Positions 52,955 to 62,010 are shown, numbered from the stretch's first letter. The stretch is DNA of 64,000 nt from Phyllobacterium zundukense (GCF_025452195.1 NZ_CP104972.1:926470-990469); one strand, 5' to 3'. Program-made: numbers and translations. Notes: generated by a model not told the origin, from the letters alone.

Positions 52955-53005
52955 GTCGCGAATGTCGGTCGCGAAACTCTGACTTTTAGGGCTGACTGTT
53001 GCGAC
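52955..53005 (+). repeat. Res-like junction site between hydrolase and peptidase genes
   Basis: GTCGCGAATGTCG, GTCGCGAAACTCTGACTTTT (52968-52987) and GTTGCGACAAAAATTCC: two left halves and a right half. Degenerate but clearly related to the 42826 site. Confidence 0.55.
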
Positions 53006-53145
53006 AAAAATTCCCTTAAATCGGAACGACCGGATTCGACCACCCTTAGCAGCTCTGGGGAGTCCGAATTGCGCATCCCCTTTTCCGCGCGGGTTGACAA
53101 GCTTACGCGTTTTAGACTGTGCTTCGTCCGGCCGAGGAGGTAAAG

Positions 53146-55068
53146 ATGACCGGACACGTACAAAGCGAGCGGCTTGCCCGAAGGCTCTTTTTCGATCCGC
53201 CTGAGAAACAATTGGTTCGGATCAGCCCTGACGGTCGATGGATCGCATTTCAAGCCCCGATTGATGGCGTTCTTAATCTCTGGCTCGCACCCGTTGATGA
53301 GCCGGAAAAATCACGACCGCTCACAAATTACACGGATCGAAAGATCGGGCCGGCGCTCGTGTGGCTGCATGACAACCGGTACGTGCTCATATTCCGGGAC
53401 AATGCCGGAGACGAGAACTGGAGGATCTGGAGCGTCGATGTCGAAACCGCCGAGGTAAGGCCGCTCACGCCAGCTAACGGCGTGAAGGCGTACGTTCAAC
53501 AGACGTCGCGGCATTATCCGAGCGAGCTTCTGATCGCGCACAACGAGCGCGACAAACGCTTTTTCGACATTTACCACGTTAATGTCGCAAACGGCGATAG
53601 CTCATTGATGATGGAGAACGATGGCTTCTTCGGAATCTTTACAGATCAGCATTTCCGCGTGCGCTTTGTAAAAAAATATGACGACGACGGCGAAATGAAA
53701 TACTTCAGCCGGGATGAGGCAGGCGCGTGGTCGAAAGTCATCACCCGTATCCCGGTCGAAGATAGTCTGACAACATGGCCGATCGAATACAGCGACGACG
53801 GGGAAGAGCTGTACTGGATCGACAGCCGCGGACGGGACAAAGCGGTCGCGGTGGGCGAGGATGCGAAGACCGGAAGAATTCGTATTTTGGCTGAAGATGA
53901 CCGGGCAGATATCAATTCAATACTTCTCGACCCGATAACGATGCGCCCGATCGCGGCTGCAAGCCGGTTCGATCGCATCCAATGGGAGGTGCTGGACGCT
54001 GAATTCCAGCCAGACTTCAATGTCCTCACCGAAATCTTTCGCGGCGAGATCGGGTTCACCGGCATGTCGGACGATCGGAGTAAGATCATCGTCGCCCACC
54101 GGCAAGACACGCATCCGCTCGAATACTACTGCTATGATCGCTCCACGCGGCAAGCCCGAAGACTATTTTCGGCGCACTCACGGTTGGAGAATGCTCACTT
54201 GGTGCCGATGGAGCCGATCATTGTGCGCGCACGCGACGGACTCGACCTTCTCTGCTATCTTTCGCGGCCGTCGGTGAGCAAGCCAGGGCCGGTGCCGATG
54301 GTGCTGCTTGTACACGGGGGCCCATGGAACAGGGACGTTTGGTGCCTCAGTCCCATGCACCAATGGCTGGCCAGTCGCGGGTACGCCGTATTGAGCGTCA
54401 ATTTCCGCGGTTCGACAGGGTTCGGCAAATCGTTCATCAACGCCGCCAACAAGGAATGGGGCGGCAAGATGCACGACGACCTCATTGATGCTGTGGAGTG
54501 GGCAATTTCTCAAGGTGTCGCGGACCCAGCTCGTATCGCGATCATGGGCGGCAGCTATGGCGGCTACGCTGCTCTCGCCGGTCTAACGTTCACCCCAGAG
54601 AGATTTGCCTGTGCCGTGGATTTGGTAGGCATCTCTAACCTCGTCACGTTCGTCAACACTATTCCGGAATACTGGCGAACTTGGCAGTCTCAGTGGAAGG
54701 TCCGCATGGGCGATTTCACAACCGAGGACGGCCGGTGTTTTCTTGAGGAACGCTCGCCGTTGAATTACATCGACCGGATCGTTCGCCCGCTGCTCATTGC
54801 GCAAGGAGCTAACGACGTTCGCGTAAAGGTCTCGGAATCCGATCAAATCGTTGCGGCGATGCAGGAACGCGGAATTCCTGTCACGTATATTCTGTATCCA
54901 GATGAGGGCCACGGCGTTGGACGCGCCGAAAATAAGCGCTCGTACACCGCCGTCGTTGAAGCATTCCTGGCTGCGCATCTTGGCGGTTGGTGCGAGCCTG
55001 TGGGCGACGATTTCGAAGGTTCTTCAATCCAATTCAAAGCGGGCCGCGACCTGATCCCCTGCCTCTGA
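53146..55068 (+). CDS. S9-family (prolyl oligopeptidase-type) serine peptidase
   Basis: 640 aa from the ATG at 53146 with GGAGG 6 bases upstream. The N-terminal beta-propeller (VRISPDGRWIAFQAPIDGVL and later blades) covers about residues 1-380. The C-terminal alpha/beta hydrolase domain contains the nucleophile elbow GGSYGGYAALAGLTF, the Asp in QGANDVRVKVSESDQI and the His in PDEGHGVGR. It is cytoplasmic, with no signal peptide. It resembles acylaminoacyl peptidase/DPP-like enzymes that cleave short peptides. It forms a single-gene module between junction sites. Confidence 0.92.
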   Translation: MTGHVQSERLARRLFFDPPEKQLVRISPDGRWIAFQAPIDGVLNLWLAPVDEPEKSRPLTNYTDRKIGPALVWLHDNRYVLIFRDNAGDENWRIWSVDVETAEVRPLTPANGVKAYVQQTSRHYPSELLIAHNERDKRFFDIYHVNVANGDSSLMMENDGFFGIFTDQHFRVRFVKKYDDDGEMKYFSRDEAGAWSKVITRIPVEDSLTTWPIEYSDDGEELYWIDSRGRDKAVAVGEDAKTGRIRILAEDDRADINSILLDPITMRPIAAASRFDRIQWEVLDAEFQPDFNVLTEIFRGEIGFTGMSDDRSKIIVAHRQDTHPLEYYCYDRSTRQARRLFSAHSRLENAHLVPMEPIIVRARDGLDLLCYLSRPSVSKPGPVPMVLLVHGGPWNRDVWCLSPMHQWLASRGYAVLSVNFRGSTGFGKSFINAANKEWGGKMHDDLIDAVEWAISQGVADPARIAIMGGSYGGYAALAGLTFTPERFACAVDLVGISNLVTFVNTIPEYWRTWQSQWKVRMGDFTTEDGRCFLEERSPLNYIDRIVRPLLIAQGANDVRVKVSESDQIVAAMQERGIPVTYILYPDEGHGVGRAENKRSYTAVVEAFLAAHLGGWCEPVGDDFEGSSIQFKAGRDLIPCL

Positions 55069-55471
55069 TACTAGTTTAACTACCAAGGGTTTTAGACAGT
55101 CTGCGGGATTATCGCGACAGAAACTTAGATCACGTCATGACAACTATAAGCCGCCCAGACTTGAGCGACATTCAAAGAGGCGATTGGGTTGACCGTCGGT
55201 TGCTGACCGCATGGCGGCCATACACGCGACTGGCCCGACTAGATCGCATTCTGGACGGTGGGTGCTCTTCCGTTGTCGGCCCGAGGCGGTCATTAATGCT
55301 TGTCTCGAATCGCCACGTCCGTTAATTTCTAATGCACAGGCTTGGCCCACGCCTCCCCCCTCCTTTCGGGGAAGTATCGCACATGCAGGGTGACATCATT
55401 ATCATCGAACCATCTGTTCGAGCGTCGCATAAGGAGGGATTGCGTTTTCTAGCTCGGATTGGAGGTCCTTG
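55069..55471. other. Intergenic region with a junction site
   Basis: No convincing gene was found. The site at 55088-55119 lies at its left end. A 62-codon frame at 55137 lacks support. Confidence 0.4.
55088..55119 (+). repeat. Res-like junction site (second class)
   Basis: GGTTTTAGACAGTCTGCGGG then ATTATCGCGACAG; it aligns with 63694-63726 and 38719-38751. Confidence 0.55.
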
Positions 55472-56185
55472 ATGAAACTTTCTGCCCCAATCTTCCAATT
55501 AAAACGCCGAGCTAAGATCATGGTTCGGAATAATAATGTTCCCCTGCACGAAGCACTGGATCAAATTGCGCGTGAAGAGGGGTTCGCAAGGTGGAGCCTG
55601 CTCTCGTCCCAAATCGCAGCGGGGTCACTGTCCAAAACAATACTATCCCGGCTGGATGACGGTGATCTGCTGTTAGTTGCCGGTCGCCCTGGACATGGCA
55701 AGACCACGCTTGGACTCCAGCTTTTGCTCGACGCCGCCAGAAACGACAGAAAAGCGGTATTCTTCACCTTAGAATCCACAGAACAGCAGGCAAGGAAACA
55801 TATCCGGTCTTTGGAAAAAGACGCTCACGGTTTTGGAGACACACTGGAGATCGTGACATCGGATGAAATTAGCGCGGATTACATCATTCACCATTTGTCA
55901 GGATCGAAGCGAGGAACGGTTGCCGTCATCGACTATCTGCAGATACTCGACCAGCAGCGGAGCAAGCCTGCACTCTCGGATCAAGTTCTCGCTCTTGGAG
56001 AATTTGCCAGAAAGACCGGCGTTGTCTTCGGGTTCATCTCGCAGATTGATCGGTCGTTTGATCCCGAGAGCAAACGCCTGCCAGATATTCGGGATATTCG
56101 TCTGCCCAATCTCGTTGATTTAGGGCTCTTTACCAAAGCCTGCTTTCTGCATAATGGCGAGGCTCACCTTCAAGACATTGCCTAA
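55472..56185 (+). CDS. Small DnaB/RecA-like ATPase with N-terminal helical domain
   Basis: 237 aa from the ATG at 55472 (GGAGG upstream). Residues 20-45 (VPLHEALDQIAREEGFARWS) resemble the short domain at the start of the Lon-N protein at 35118. The rest is a RecA fold close to the DnaB C-terminal domain: Walker A GRPGHGKTTLGLQLLL, FFTLESTEQQARKHI, Walker B VAVIDYLQIL, and a FISQIDR motif. It lacks the DnaB N-terminal primase-binding domain. The product probably acts on a nucleic acid or protein substrate as a stand-alone ATPase. Its function is unknown. Confidence 0.8.
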   Translation: MKLSAPIFQLKRRAKIMVRNNNVPLHEALDQIAREEGFARWSLLSSQIAAGSLSKTILSRLDDGDLLLVAGRPGHGKTTLGLQLLLDAARNDRKAVFFTLESTEQQARKHIRSLEKDAHGFGDTLEIVTSDEISADYIIHHLSGSKRGTVAVIDYLQILDQQRSKPALSDQVLALGEFARKTGVVFGFISQIDRSFDPESKRLPDIRDIRLPNLVDLGLFTKACFLHNGEAHLQDIA

Positions 56186-56221
56186 CTTGCTCGACTGGCG
56201 TGTCGCGGCAGTCGATCTGGC

Positions 56222-56250
56222 AATGACCGGTTCTGGCGCGGAAAGTTGGT
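56222..56250 (+). repeat. Repeat B copy
   Basis: AATGACCGGTTCTGGCGCGG then AAAGTTGG, just downstream of the DnaB-like gene. Confidence 0.45.
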
Positions 56251-56394
56251 GGTCCAGTGATGGCTGGTGGCAGTTAATAGTTCCTGATTCTAGTGCTAGC
56301 CGCAAGTCTGCGATGAGAACGGCGTCCATTCAACACTCGCCGTCTTTCTTGTGCTCGCTGCAATACCATTCTTGGCCGTAACGCTTCTCGAATC

Positions 56395-57966
56395 GAGACC
56401 GGTAATTTATCTGGGGTGATCTCCTCAGCCACCAATTGTTAGCATCGTATGGTTCACCATCGTCGCTTTGTTCACGGAGGCAACGATGGCGATGGAATGG
56501 ATGATTACGATCGAGGGCAGGAACGAATTCGGTGAGGTTTGCCGGAAACAGATCCAGGTCGACAAAAGTTGGGAGCGACTGCGCGTCGGCGAGATCGGGC
56601 TGTCGATCGATGACGGCAAGGCGATCATGAAATCCTTGCAGAGTGCGGTTGTGAACCAGGAGATGGAAACCTACGCGCTCTTTCGACGGGTCTGTCCCGA
56701 CTGCCAGACCTTTCGACCAGTCAAGGACTATACGAAGCGCCGCATTCGAACGGTCTTCGGCACCGTGGAAGTCAGGAACCCGCGATGGATGCTGTGCCAG
56801 GACTGTCACCCGGGGATGGTGGGTGGGTTCACTGTGCTGAAGGAGATCTGCCCCGATCGTGCGACACCCGAGCTGATGGAACTGACGGCTCGCCTTGGCA
56901 GCATGCTGCCATACCGGCAGGCGGCCAGGATGCTCGCCGAATTCCTGCCCATCGAGCCGACCGAGACGCACGCGACCGTGCGCAACCGGACGATCAGAAT
57001 CGGCGGACTGCTTGATGATCAGCTGGTCGAGGAAGCTTGGCAGTCACGATCGGAAATTGCCGACCAGTGTCAGCTGGAAATGCAGCTTCCTGGCGATCAC
57101 CGAAAGGAGTTTGTCATCAGTGTCGACACGGCTCACATTCGCGGTGCCGATCCCAACATGGCCCGCAACTTTGAAATCGTCGTGGCCCGATGCGGTCGCG
57201 GCGGACGCGGCGATGTAGGTGGCCGCTACTTCGTTACCAGCAACACCGATCGGTCCGAGATACGGGATCGCAGCCTGCAAGCCCTCCGAAAGGAGGGATA
57301 CTGCGGTCTTGGGGACGTCACGGTGATCTCCGACGGTGCGGAAATCCTCAAGCGGCTACCCCGCGCCATGCCGACGCCGACAAAACATATCATCGACTGG
57401 TTCCACATCGCCATGAAGGTCCAGCCCATGCAACAGATCGCTGATCATTTGGTTCGCTCCCGGTCTGATCTTGTCGAGAATCTTCCCACCATCGATAGGG
57501 ATATTAAGGCGGTGAAGTGGCGTCTGTGGCACGGACGTGCGGATCGCGCGATCCGTGATCTCGAAAGGATCATCGCCCAATTGCAGCCCCTGCGGCGGGA
57601 AAACGAACTCTGCTCCGGGCGCCTCCATAGGCTTGGTTCGCAGCTTCTGACCTACATTCGTTCAAACCGCGGTGCGATCATCAACTACGGAGCCCGCTAT
57701 CGCGCCGGCCTCCGCGTCGCAACCACCCTTGCCGAGTCGGCGGTTTACTCCCTGGTCGCCAAGCGGATGGTGAAGAAGCAACAGATGCGTTGGTCCCAGC
57801 ACGGTGCCCACATGTTGATGCAGGTTCGGACAGCCGAAATAAACGGCGAACTCCGTGATCGGCTTCGTGCAAGATTTCGAGAGCCAGAACCTCAGGTGCC
57901 CTCGTTGTTCAAGCCCAAACCGCCGCTACTCCGAGCCGCATGACCCCAGAAAAATTACCGGTCTCC
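56395..57966. mobile_element. ISKra4-family insertion sequence, complete, about 1.57 kb
   Basis: Terminal inverted repeats GAGACCGGTAATTTATCTGG (left, 56395) and GAGACCGGTAATTTTTCTGG (right, reverse reading from 57966) match in 19 of 20 bases and extend over about 26 bp. I could not see a clear target duplication. It contains one intact transposase gene. Confidence 0.85.
56486..57943 (+). CDS. ISKra4-family transposase
   Basis: 485 aa from the ATG at 56486 (GGAGG upstream). The N-terminal half has a zinc-ribbon-like part (CPDCQTFRPVKDYTKRRIRT and CQDCHPGMVGGF), and TARLGSMLPYRQAARMLAEF. The DDE core includes VISVDTAHIRGADPN (first Asp), VTVISDGAEILKRLPRA (second Asp) and HIIDWFHIAMKVQPMQQIAD, with the Glu later in the chain. 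It is full length and inside complete inverted repeats, so potentially active. Confidence 0.94.
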   Translation: MAMEWMITIEGRNEFGEVCRKQIQVDKSWERLRVGEIGLSIDDGKAIMKSLQSAVVNQEMETYALFRRVCPDCQTFRPVKDYTKRRIRTVFGTVEVRNPRWMLCQDCHPGMVGGFTVLKEICPDRATPELMELTARLGSMLPYRQAARMLAEFLPIEPTETHATVRNRTIRIGGLLDDQLVEEAWQSRSEIADQCQLEMQLPGDHRKEFVISVDTAHIRGADPNMARNFEIVVARCGRGGRGDVGGRYFVTSNTDRSEIRDRSLQALRKEGYCGLGDVTVISDGAEILKRLPRAMPTPTKHIIDWFHIAMKVQPMQQIADHLVRSRSDLVENLPTIDRDIKAVKWRLWHGRADRAIRDLERIIAQLQPLRRENELCSGRLHRLGSQLLTYIRSNRGAIINYGARYRAGLRVATTLAESAVYSLVAKRMVKKQQMRWSQHGAHMLMQVRTAEINGELRDRLRARFREPEPQVPSLFKPKPPLLRAA

Positions 57967-58306
57967 CGACAACTGGCTGAAGCATCGGATTGCGGCCCTT
58001 GCTGAGCAATTTGATATGGTGGCGGCTCATCCATTTGCCTTGCATGGCACCTTTCATGCGATCTGCACCGCAGGAAATCATGCTGAGAGCAGTTGCCTGC
58101 CGCAAAAACGGTTTGTTGGGGTGCGGTATCGCCAGCTGAATCAGCACAAACTAAGCGCGAATAATAGGTATCAGGTTGAAACCTCAAGACGGGCAGTGGA
58201 TTGCTGGGGGCGAATAGACGCGGCTGGCACCCGGTCACTGATCTGTCGGTATGAAAATGGCGTAGACCTTTCTGCAACCGCCCTTCCTTCATCGTGATTT
58301 TTGCGT
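57967..58306. other. Intergenic region, no gene recognised
   Basis: It lies between the ISKra4 element and the lysS stop. No family-like frame was found. Confidence 0.35.
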
Positions 58307-59803
58307 TCAATCGGCCTTGGCGCGGCGGGCCGGGAAAAGGATGATGTCGCGGATCGACGGCGCGTTCGTCAACAGCATGATCAGCCGATCGACGCCGATG
58401 CCGAGACCGCCCGCAGGCGGCATGCCCTGGTCGATGGCGTCGAGAAACTCGTCGTCAAGCTGCTTTGCGGTTTCGCCGCGTGCATGTGCCTGTTCCAGCT
58501 GTTCGACCATGCGCTTGCGCTGCTCTTCCGGGTCATTCAGTTCCGAGAAGGCGTTACCGAGTTCCCAGGCATTGCAATAGGTCTCGAAACGCTCGACAAG
58601 GCGCGGCTCGCTAGGCACTTCCTTGGCGAAGGGCGAGATGTCCTTCGGGAAATGCGTGACGTGCGACGGTTGGATCAGCGTGCCTTCGACCTTTTCCTCG
58701 AAGAGGAAAGCAAGACATTCGCCCCAGGTAGCATCCTTCTCGATTTCGAAACCGGCAGCCTTTGCGGCAGCGCGGGCTTCCTCGTCGGTCGTCATCGCCA
58801 GAAAGTCTATACCGCTCGCTTGCCTAACAGCATCAGGCATGGGAACGCGCTTGAACGGACCTTTGAAGGAGATTTCCTTGTCGCCGAACATAAATTCGGT
58901 GGTGCCGTGGATCGACATGGCGAGCGTCGAGAACAGCCGCTCGACGAGGTCCATGATGTCCTCGTAGTCGGCATAGGCCCAGTAGCACTCCATCATCGTG
59001 AATTCGGGATTGTGTCGGGTCGAGACGCCTTCGTTGCGGAAGTTGCGGTTGATCTCAAACACCTTGTCGGTGAGGCCCGAAACCAGCGCGCGCTTCAGGA
59101 ACAGTTCCGGCGCGATACGCAGGTACATGTCGAGCTTCAGCGTGTTGTGATGCGTCTTGAAGGGCTCGGCGATGGCGCCGCCATAGACCGAGTGCAACAT
59201 CGGCGTTTCGACTTCCATGAAGCCGTCGTTTTCCATGAAACGCCGGATGCCGGAGACGATCTTGCTGCGCTGTTGGAAGCGCAGCTTCGACTCTTCGTTG
59301 GTCATGATGTCAAGGTGCCGCTTGCGGTAGCGCTGCTCGATATCCGAAAGGCCGTGCCACTTCTCCGGCATCGGCAGCAGCGACTTCGCCAGCATGGTGA
59401 TCTCACGCGCATTGATCGTCAGCTCACCGCGCTTGGTGCGGCGCACGACACCGGTGACGCCGATGATGTCGCCGATGTCGATCATCGGCAGCAGGGCTCG
59501 GGCCTCTGCAGGCGCCGTGTCCTTGTGGCTGAATATCTGGATCTTACGGCCAGCGTCATGGATATCCATGAACATGCCTGAGTTGCGCGAGGAATAAACG
59601 CGGCCGGCAACGGTGACGATATCTTGCGTTTCGGTGTCCGGCTCCAGGCCCTCGTATTTCGCAGCCAGTTCCGCATTGGTAATCGTGCGGTGGAAATGCG
59701 CCGGGTAGACGTCGCCGATCTGTTCGCGCAGCATCTTCAGCTTCTGGGCGCGCACTTCGGTCGCATCGGAAGAGAGGGCTGTTTCGTTCTTGTTGTCAGA
59801 CAT
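58307..59803 (-). CDS. lysS: Class II lysyl-tRNA synthetase
   Basis: 498 aa, normal for LysS. The N-terminal OB-fold anticodon-binding domain (TVAGRVYSSRNSGMFMDIHD) is followed by the catalytic domain. It carries class II motif 1 (MENDGFMEVETPMLHS), motif 2 (FRNEGVSTRHNPEFTMMECY, Arg/Glu) and motif 3 (GGLGIGVDRLIMLL). It charges tRNA-Lys in the cytoplasm. Many rhizobia use a class I LysK as housekeeping enzyme, so this LysS could be the main or an additional copy. It sits among transposons and module sites, unusual for an essential gene. Confidence 0.97.
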   Translation of the reverse strand: MSDNKNETALSSDATEVRAQKLKMLREQIGDVYPAHFHRTITNAELAAKYEGLEPDTETQDIVTVAGRVYSSRNSGMFMDIHDAGRKIQIFSHKDTAPAEARALLPMIDIGDIIGVTGVVRRTKRGELTINAREITMLAKSLLPMPEKWHGLSDIEQRYRKRHLDIMTNEESKLRFQQRSKIVSGIRRFMENDGFMEVETPMLHSVYGGAIAEPFKTHHNTLKLDMYLRIAPELFLKRALVSGLTDKVFEINRNFRNEGVSTRHNPEFTMMECYWAYADYEDIMDLVERLFSTLAMSIHGTTEFMFGDKEISFKGPFKRVPMPDAVRQASGIDFLAMTTDEEARAAAKAAGFEIEKDATWGECLAFLFEEKVEGTLIQPSHVTHFPKDISPFAKEVPSEPRLVERFETYCNAWELGNAFSELNDPEEQRKRMVEQLEQAHARGETAKQLDDEFLDAIDQGMPPAGGLGIGVDRLIMLLTNAPSIRDIILFPARRAKAD

Positions 59804-59899
59804 TCTTCAATTCCTGTCGCTGCTTCCGCGGCCCTGGAGCGTTCTATTTCTGACAGCAGGGCAGCGAACGAGTGTAACTGTACCGGTCATATTGCCCTC

Positions 59900-60143
59900 A
59901 CTAAGATTCAACCGGCACGGTATTCGGACAACATCTCTTCCGCAACTGACCGCCCGACCGCGACCAGGCCCAGCCGGAGTTTCTGGCTTGGCACAAGACG
60001 GGAAATGCCGTAGCTGATCCGCAGCGGGCAACCCTCGCGTCAGCTCCACCTTGCGCGGTCAGGCCAGTATTGTACCAGCCTCCAACTTTGTTTTCGACGT
60101 GATGGATCGATTGAGCGTGCGTGACAACAAATAGATTTTTCAT
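59900..60143 (-). pseudogene. Histidine phosphatase-family fragment
   Basis: MKNLFVVTHAQSIHHVENKV, then GGWYNTGLTAQG is the start of a phosphoglycerate-mutase-like protein (THAQSxHH in place of RHGE). Homology breaks after about 33 codons and only scraps continue in other frames. The reading is truncated or multiply frameshifted. Confidence 0.55.
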
Positions 60144-60164
60144 GGCAATTCGTTTTAAAGTATT

Positions 60165-60222
60165 GTCGCGAAAGTCCCCAAAACCTGCGACGTAGCGGGA
60201 TTTAGGATTTTCGCGATAAGAC
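60165..60222. repeat. Res-like junction site between phosphatase relic and Ddl gene
   Basis: GTCGCGAAAGTCCCC then AAAACCTGCGAC (60165-60191, 27 bp), followed by GGATTTTCGCGAT (60205-60217) in reverse orientation. It ends 6 bases past the ligase stop. Confidence 0.6.
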
Positions 60223-60228
60223 TTGGCC

Positions 60229-61305
60229 TCAAATGGATCGGGCAGCTCGCCTCAACCCGTGGGCGACAAGGCGATCAATGATCTCAGGGTAACTGACGCC
60301 ACTTGCCGCCATCACCTTTGAATACATACTGATGTCGGTGAACCCGGGAATGGTGTTCAGTTCATTGACAAGGATGCGCATATCCGAGGTGACGAAGAAG
60401 TCAGCACGCGCCATGCCATCACAGCCTAGTGCTCGAAACGCACTTGCCGCAAACGCACGGATTTCATCCTCGATCTCCTTGGGGAGTTCGGCCGGCACTT
60501 TCAGCGCCGCACCGTCTTTGTCGATATATTTGGCATCATAGGTGTAGAAGCCGTGGCTTTCCGCTGGCACGATCTCACCGGTTCGAGATACGAACAGAGC
60601 TCCATTTTGGTCTTCCAGAACCGCGCATTCGATCTCACGCCCCTGAATGAATTCCTCGGCTAGCAGCTTGTCATCATGTTGGAAGCCTTTAGACAGCGCT
60701 GTCTCATAATCCGTTTCAGTTGAGATCTTGCTGACGCCGACCGAGGAGCCTTGTCGAGCTGGCTTAATGAAGATCGGCAGGCCGAGCGAGCGCTCCAAAT
60801 CGCCGAAGGTTGGTGCATCATTGTTGTAGATTGTGATCGACCGTGCAGTTGGTACACCAGCCTCCTTGAACAGCCGCTTGGCGATATCCTTGTCGAGCGC
60901 GTTTGCGGAACCGGGAATGCCGCATCCTGCCAGCGGCACGCGCGCCACCTCGGCTACCCCCTGGACCGCACCGTCTTCACCATGGAGGCCATGCAGGACC
61001 GGAAATATAACGTCGATCTTCGGTAGTTCGTGCGGAGTACCGTCGACCGGAATCGCGACTAGCCGCCCGTGTCCACCAGGCACTAGGCAAAGCTCCATAC
61101 CGCTTGACGGCTTTGATAGCACGCCGTCCTCAAAAGTGCTCAATAGCCATTGCCCCTCACGGGTGACAAAAATTGGAGTAGCATCGTATTTGGCAGGCGC
61201 TAACGCATTCAGAACATTGGTCGCCGAAAGCACCGAAACGTCATGTTCGGCGGATCGTCCACCAAATAAAACGCCGATACGCAGCTTGTTCGAGGTCTCC
61301 GCCAT
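60229..61305 (-). CDS. ddl: D-alanine--D-alanine ligase
   Basis: 358 aa from the ATG at 61305; the first ATG at 61314 overlaps the AAAGGA ribosome site. ATP-grasp features: IGVLFGGRSAEHDVSVLSA at the start, IFIKPARQGSSVGVSKI (Lys/glycine loop), EEFIQGREIECAVLEDQ, and FFVTSDMRILVNELNTIPGFT with the metal ligands. It joins two D-Ala for peptidoglycan. The FGGRSAEHDVSVLSATNV signature and 358-aa length fit the DdlA type. Being in a mobile module suggests an accessory copy; target-modification resistance is possible but not indicated by sequence. Confidence 0.93.
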   Translation of the reverse strand: MAETSNKLRIGVLFGGRSAEHDVSVLSATNVLNALAPAKYDATPIFVTREGQWLLSTFEDGVLSKPSSGMELCLVPGGHGRLVAIPVDGTPHELPKIDVIFPVLHGLHGEDGAVQGVAEVARVPLAGCGIPGSANALDKDIAKRLFKEAGVPTARSITIYNNDAPTFGDLERSLGLPIFIKPARQGSSVGVSKISTETDYETALSKGFQHDDKLLAEEFIQGREIECAVLEDQNGALFVSRTGEIVPAESHGFYTYDAKYIDKDGAALKVPAELPKEIEDEIRAFAASAFRALGCDGMARADFFVTSDMRILVNELNTIPGFTDISMYSKVMAASGVSYPEIIDRLVAHGLRRAARSI

Positions 61306-61329
61306 AATAGCCATCCTTTCCGATTAGAA

Positions 61330-61380
61330 GTCGCGAAAATCCCAAACTTTGCGAGACATGGCGACCTGATTGTTAAATGC
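61330..61380 (+). repeat. Copy of the resolvase res subsite I with extended homology
   Basis: GTCGCGAAAATCC-CAAA-CTTTGCGAGAC (61330-61357) then ATGGCGACCTGATTGTTAAA. It matches 42826 onward over about 50 bp with about five differences. The copies are direct repeats 18.5 kb apart. Confidence 0.7.
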
Positions 61381-61426
61381 GACTTTCAGCGGTCTGGAGG
61401 GAAATATTCAGCGCTATGTGGCGCGC

Positions 61427-61936
61427 CTATGACGAATGCGCTGACAGTTTGGCAATAAGTTCCGTGACAACATCATCGACGGACTTCGCAGCGGTATCAA
61501 TCACAATCGGACGCCCCGCCCAATCGTCATAATTCCGATCGATAACTTCTTGCCAGGTTGGCTTTATAAGGCCCTTAACATCGCTGTGTCGTGTCTCGAC
61601 ACGGTGGCGATGTTCGATCTTATCCGAGCAAATGACCTCGACTTCTGCCGCGCGCACTCCTGCTCGCTCCGCGATCGAGAGCCAAGCGTCACGGGTGATA
61701 AGTAAAGGATTCACCGAGTCCGCGATGACCGTTTTACCAAGGCTGAGATTGTCTTCAGCGATCGCATAGGCAACGATGTATCCAACAGGACCGACGTCGG
61801 CGTCTAGCTGGCCCGAAGATCGAAGCGCTTGTTCGATCGTGTCAACCCGAATATGCGCTGCTTTGAGCTGCCTTGCCAAGGCGCGAGCAACTGTGGTTTT
61901 TCCAGTCCCCGGTAATCCGCCGAACACAATAAGCAT
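61427..61936 (-). CDS. Small P-loop AAA-type kinase
   Basis: 169 aa from the ATG at 61936 (AAGGAA 9 bases upstream; an ATG at 61945 also fits). Walker A is IVFGGLPGTGKTTVARALAR. SLGKTVIADSVNPLLITRDA and AEVEVICSDKIEHRHRVETR follow. This is the AAA_33-type zeta-toxin/chloramphenicol-phosphotransferase-like fold seen in adenylylsulfate or gluconate kinase relatives. The substrate is unknown. Its 5' neighbour is a degraded methyltransferase. Confidence 0.8.
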   Translation of the reverse strand: MLIVFGGLPGTGKTTVARALARQLKAAHIRVDTIEQALRSSGQLDADVGPVGYIVAYAIAEDNLSLGKTVIADSVNPLLITRDAWLSIAERAGVRAAEVEVICSDKIEHRHRVETRHSDVKGLIKPTWQEVIDRNYDDWAGRPIVIDTAAKSVDDVVTELIAKLSAHSS

Positions 61937-62010
61937 TGTTTCCATTTCCTTGGTTCTCAAAAGTCTCGCTGACTGCCCGAAACTCTGCCGGGCATTTCGA
62001 GGTTTGGCTT

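Noticed and set aside
58301..59581. Long plus-strand open frame of 426 codons opposite lysS
   Set aside because: It is the antisense shadow of lysS codon bias, with no ribosome site and no domain character.
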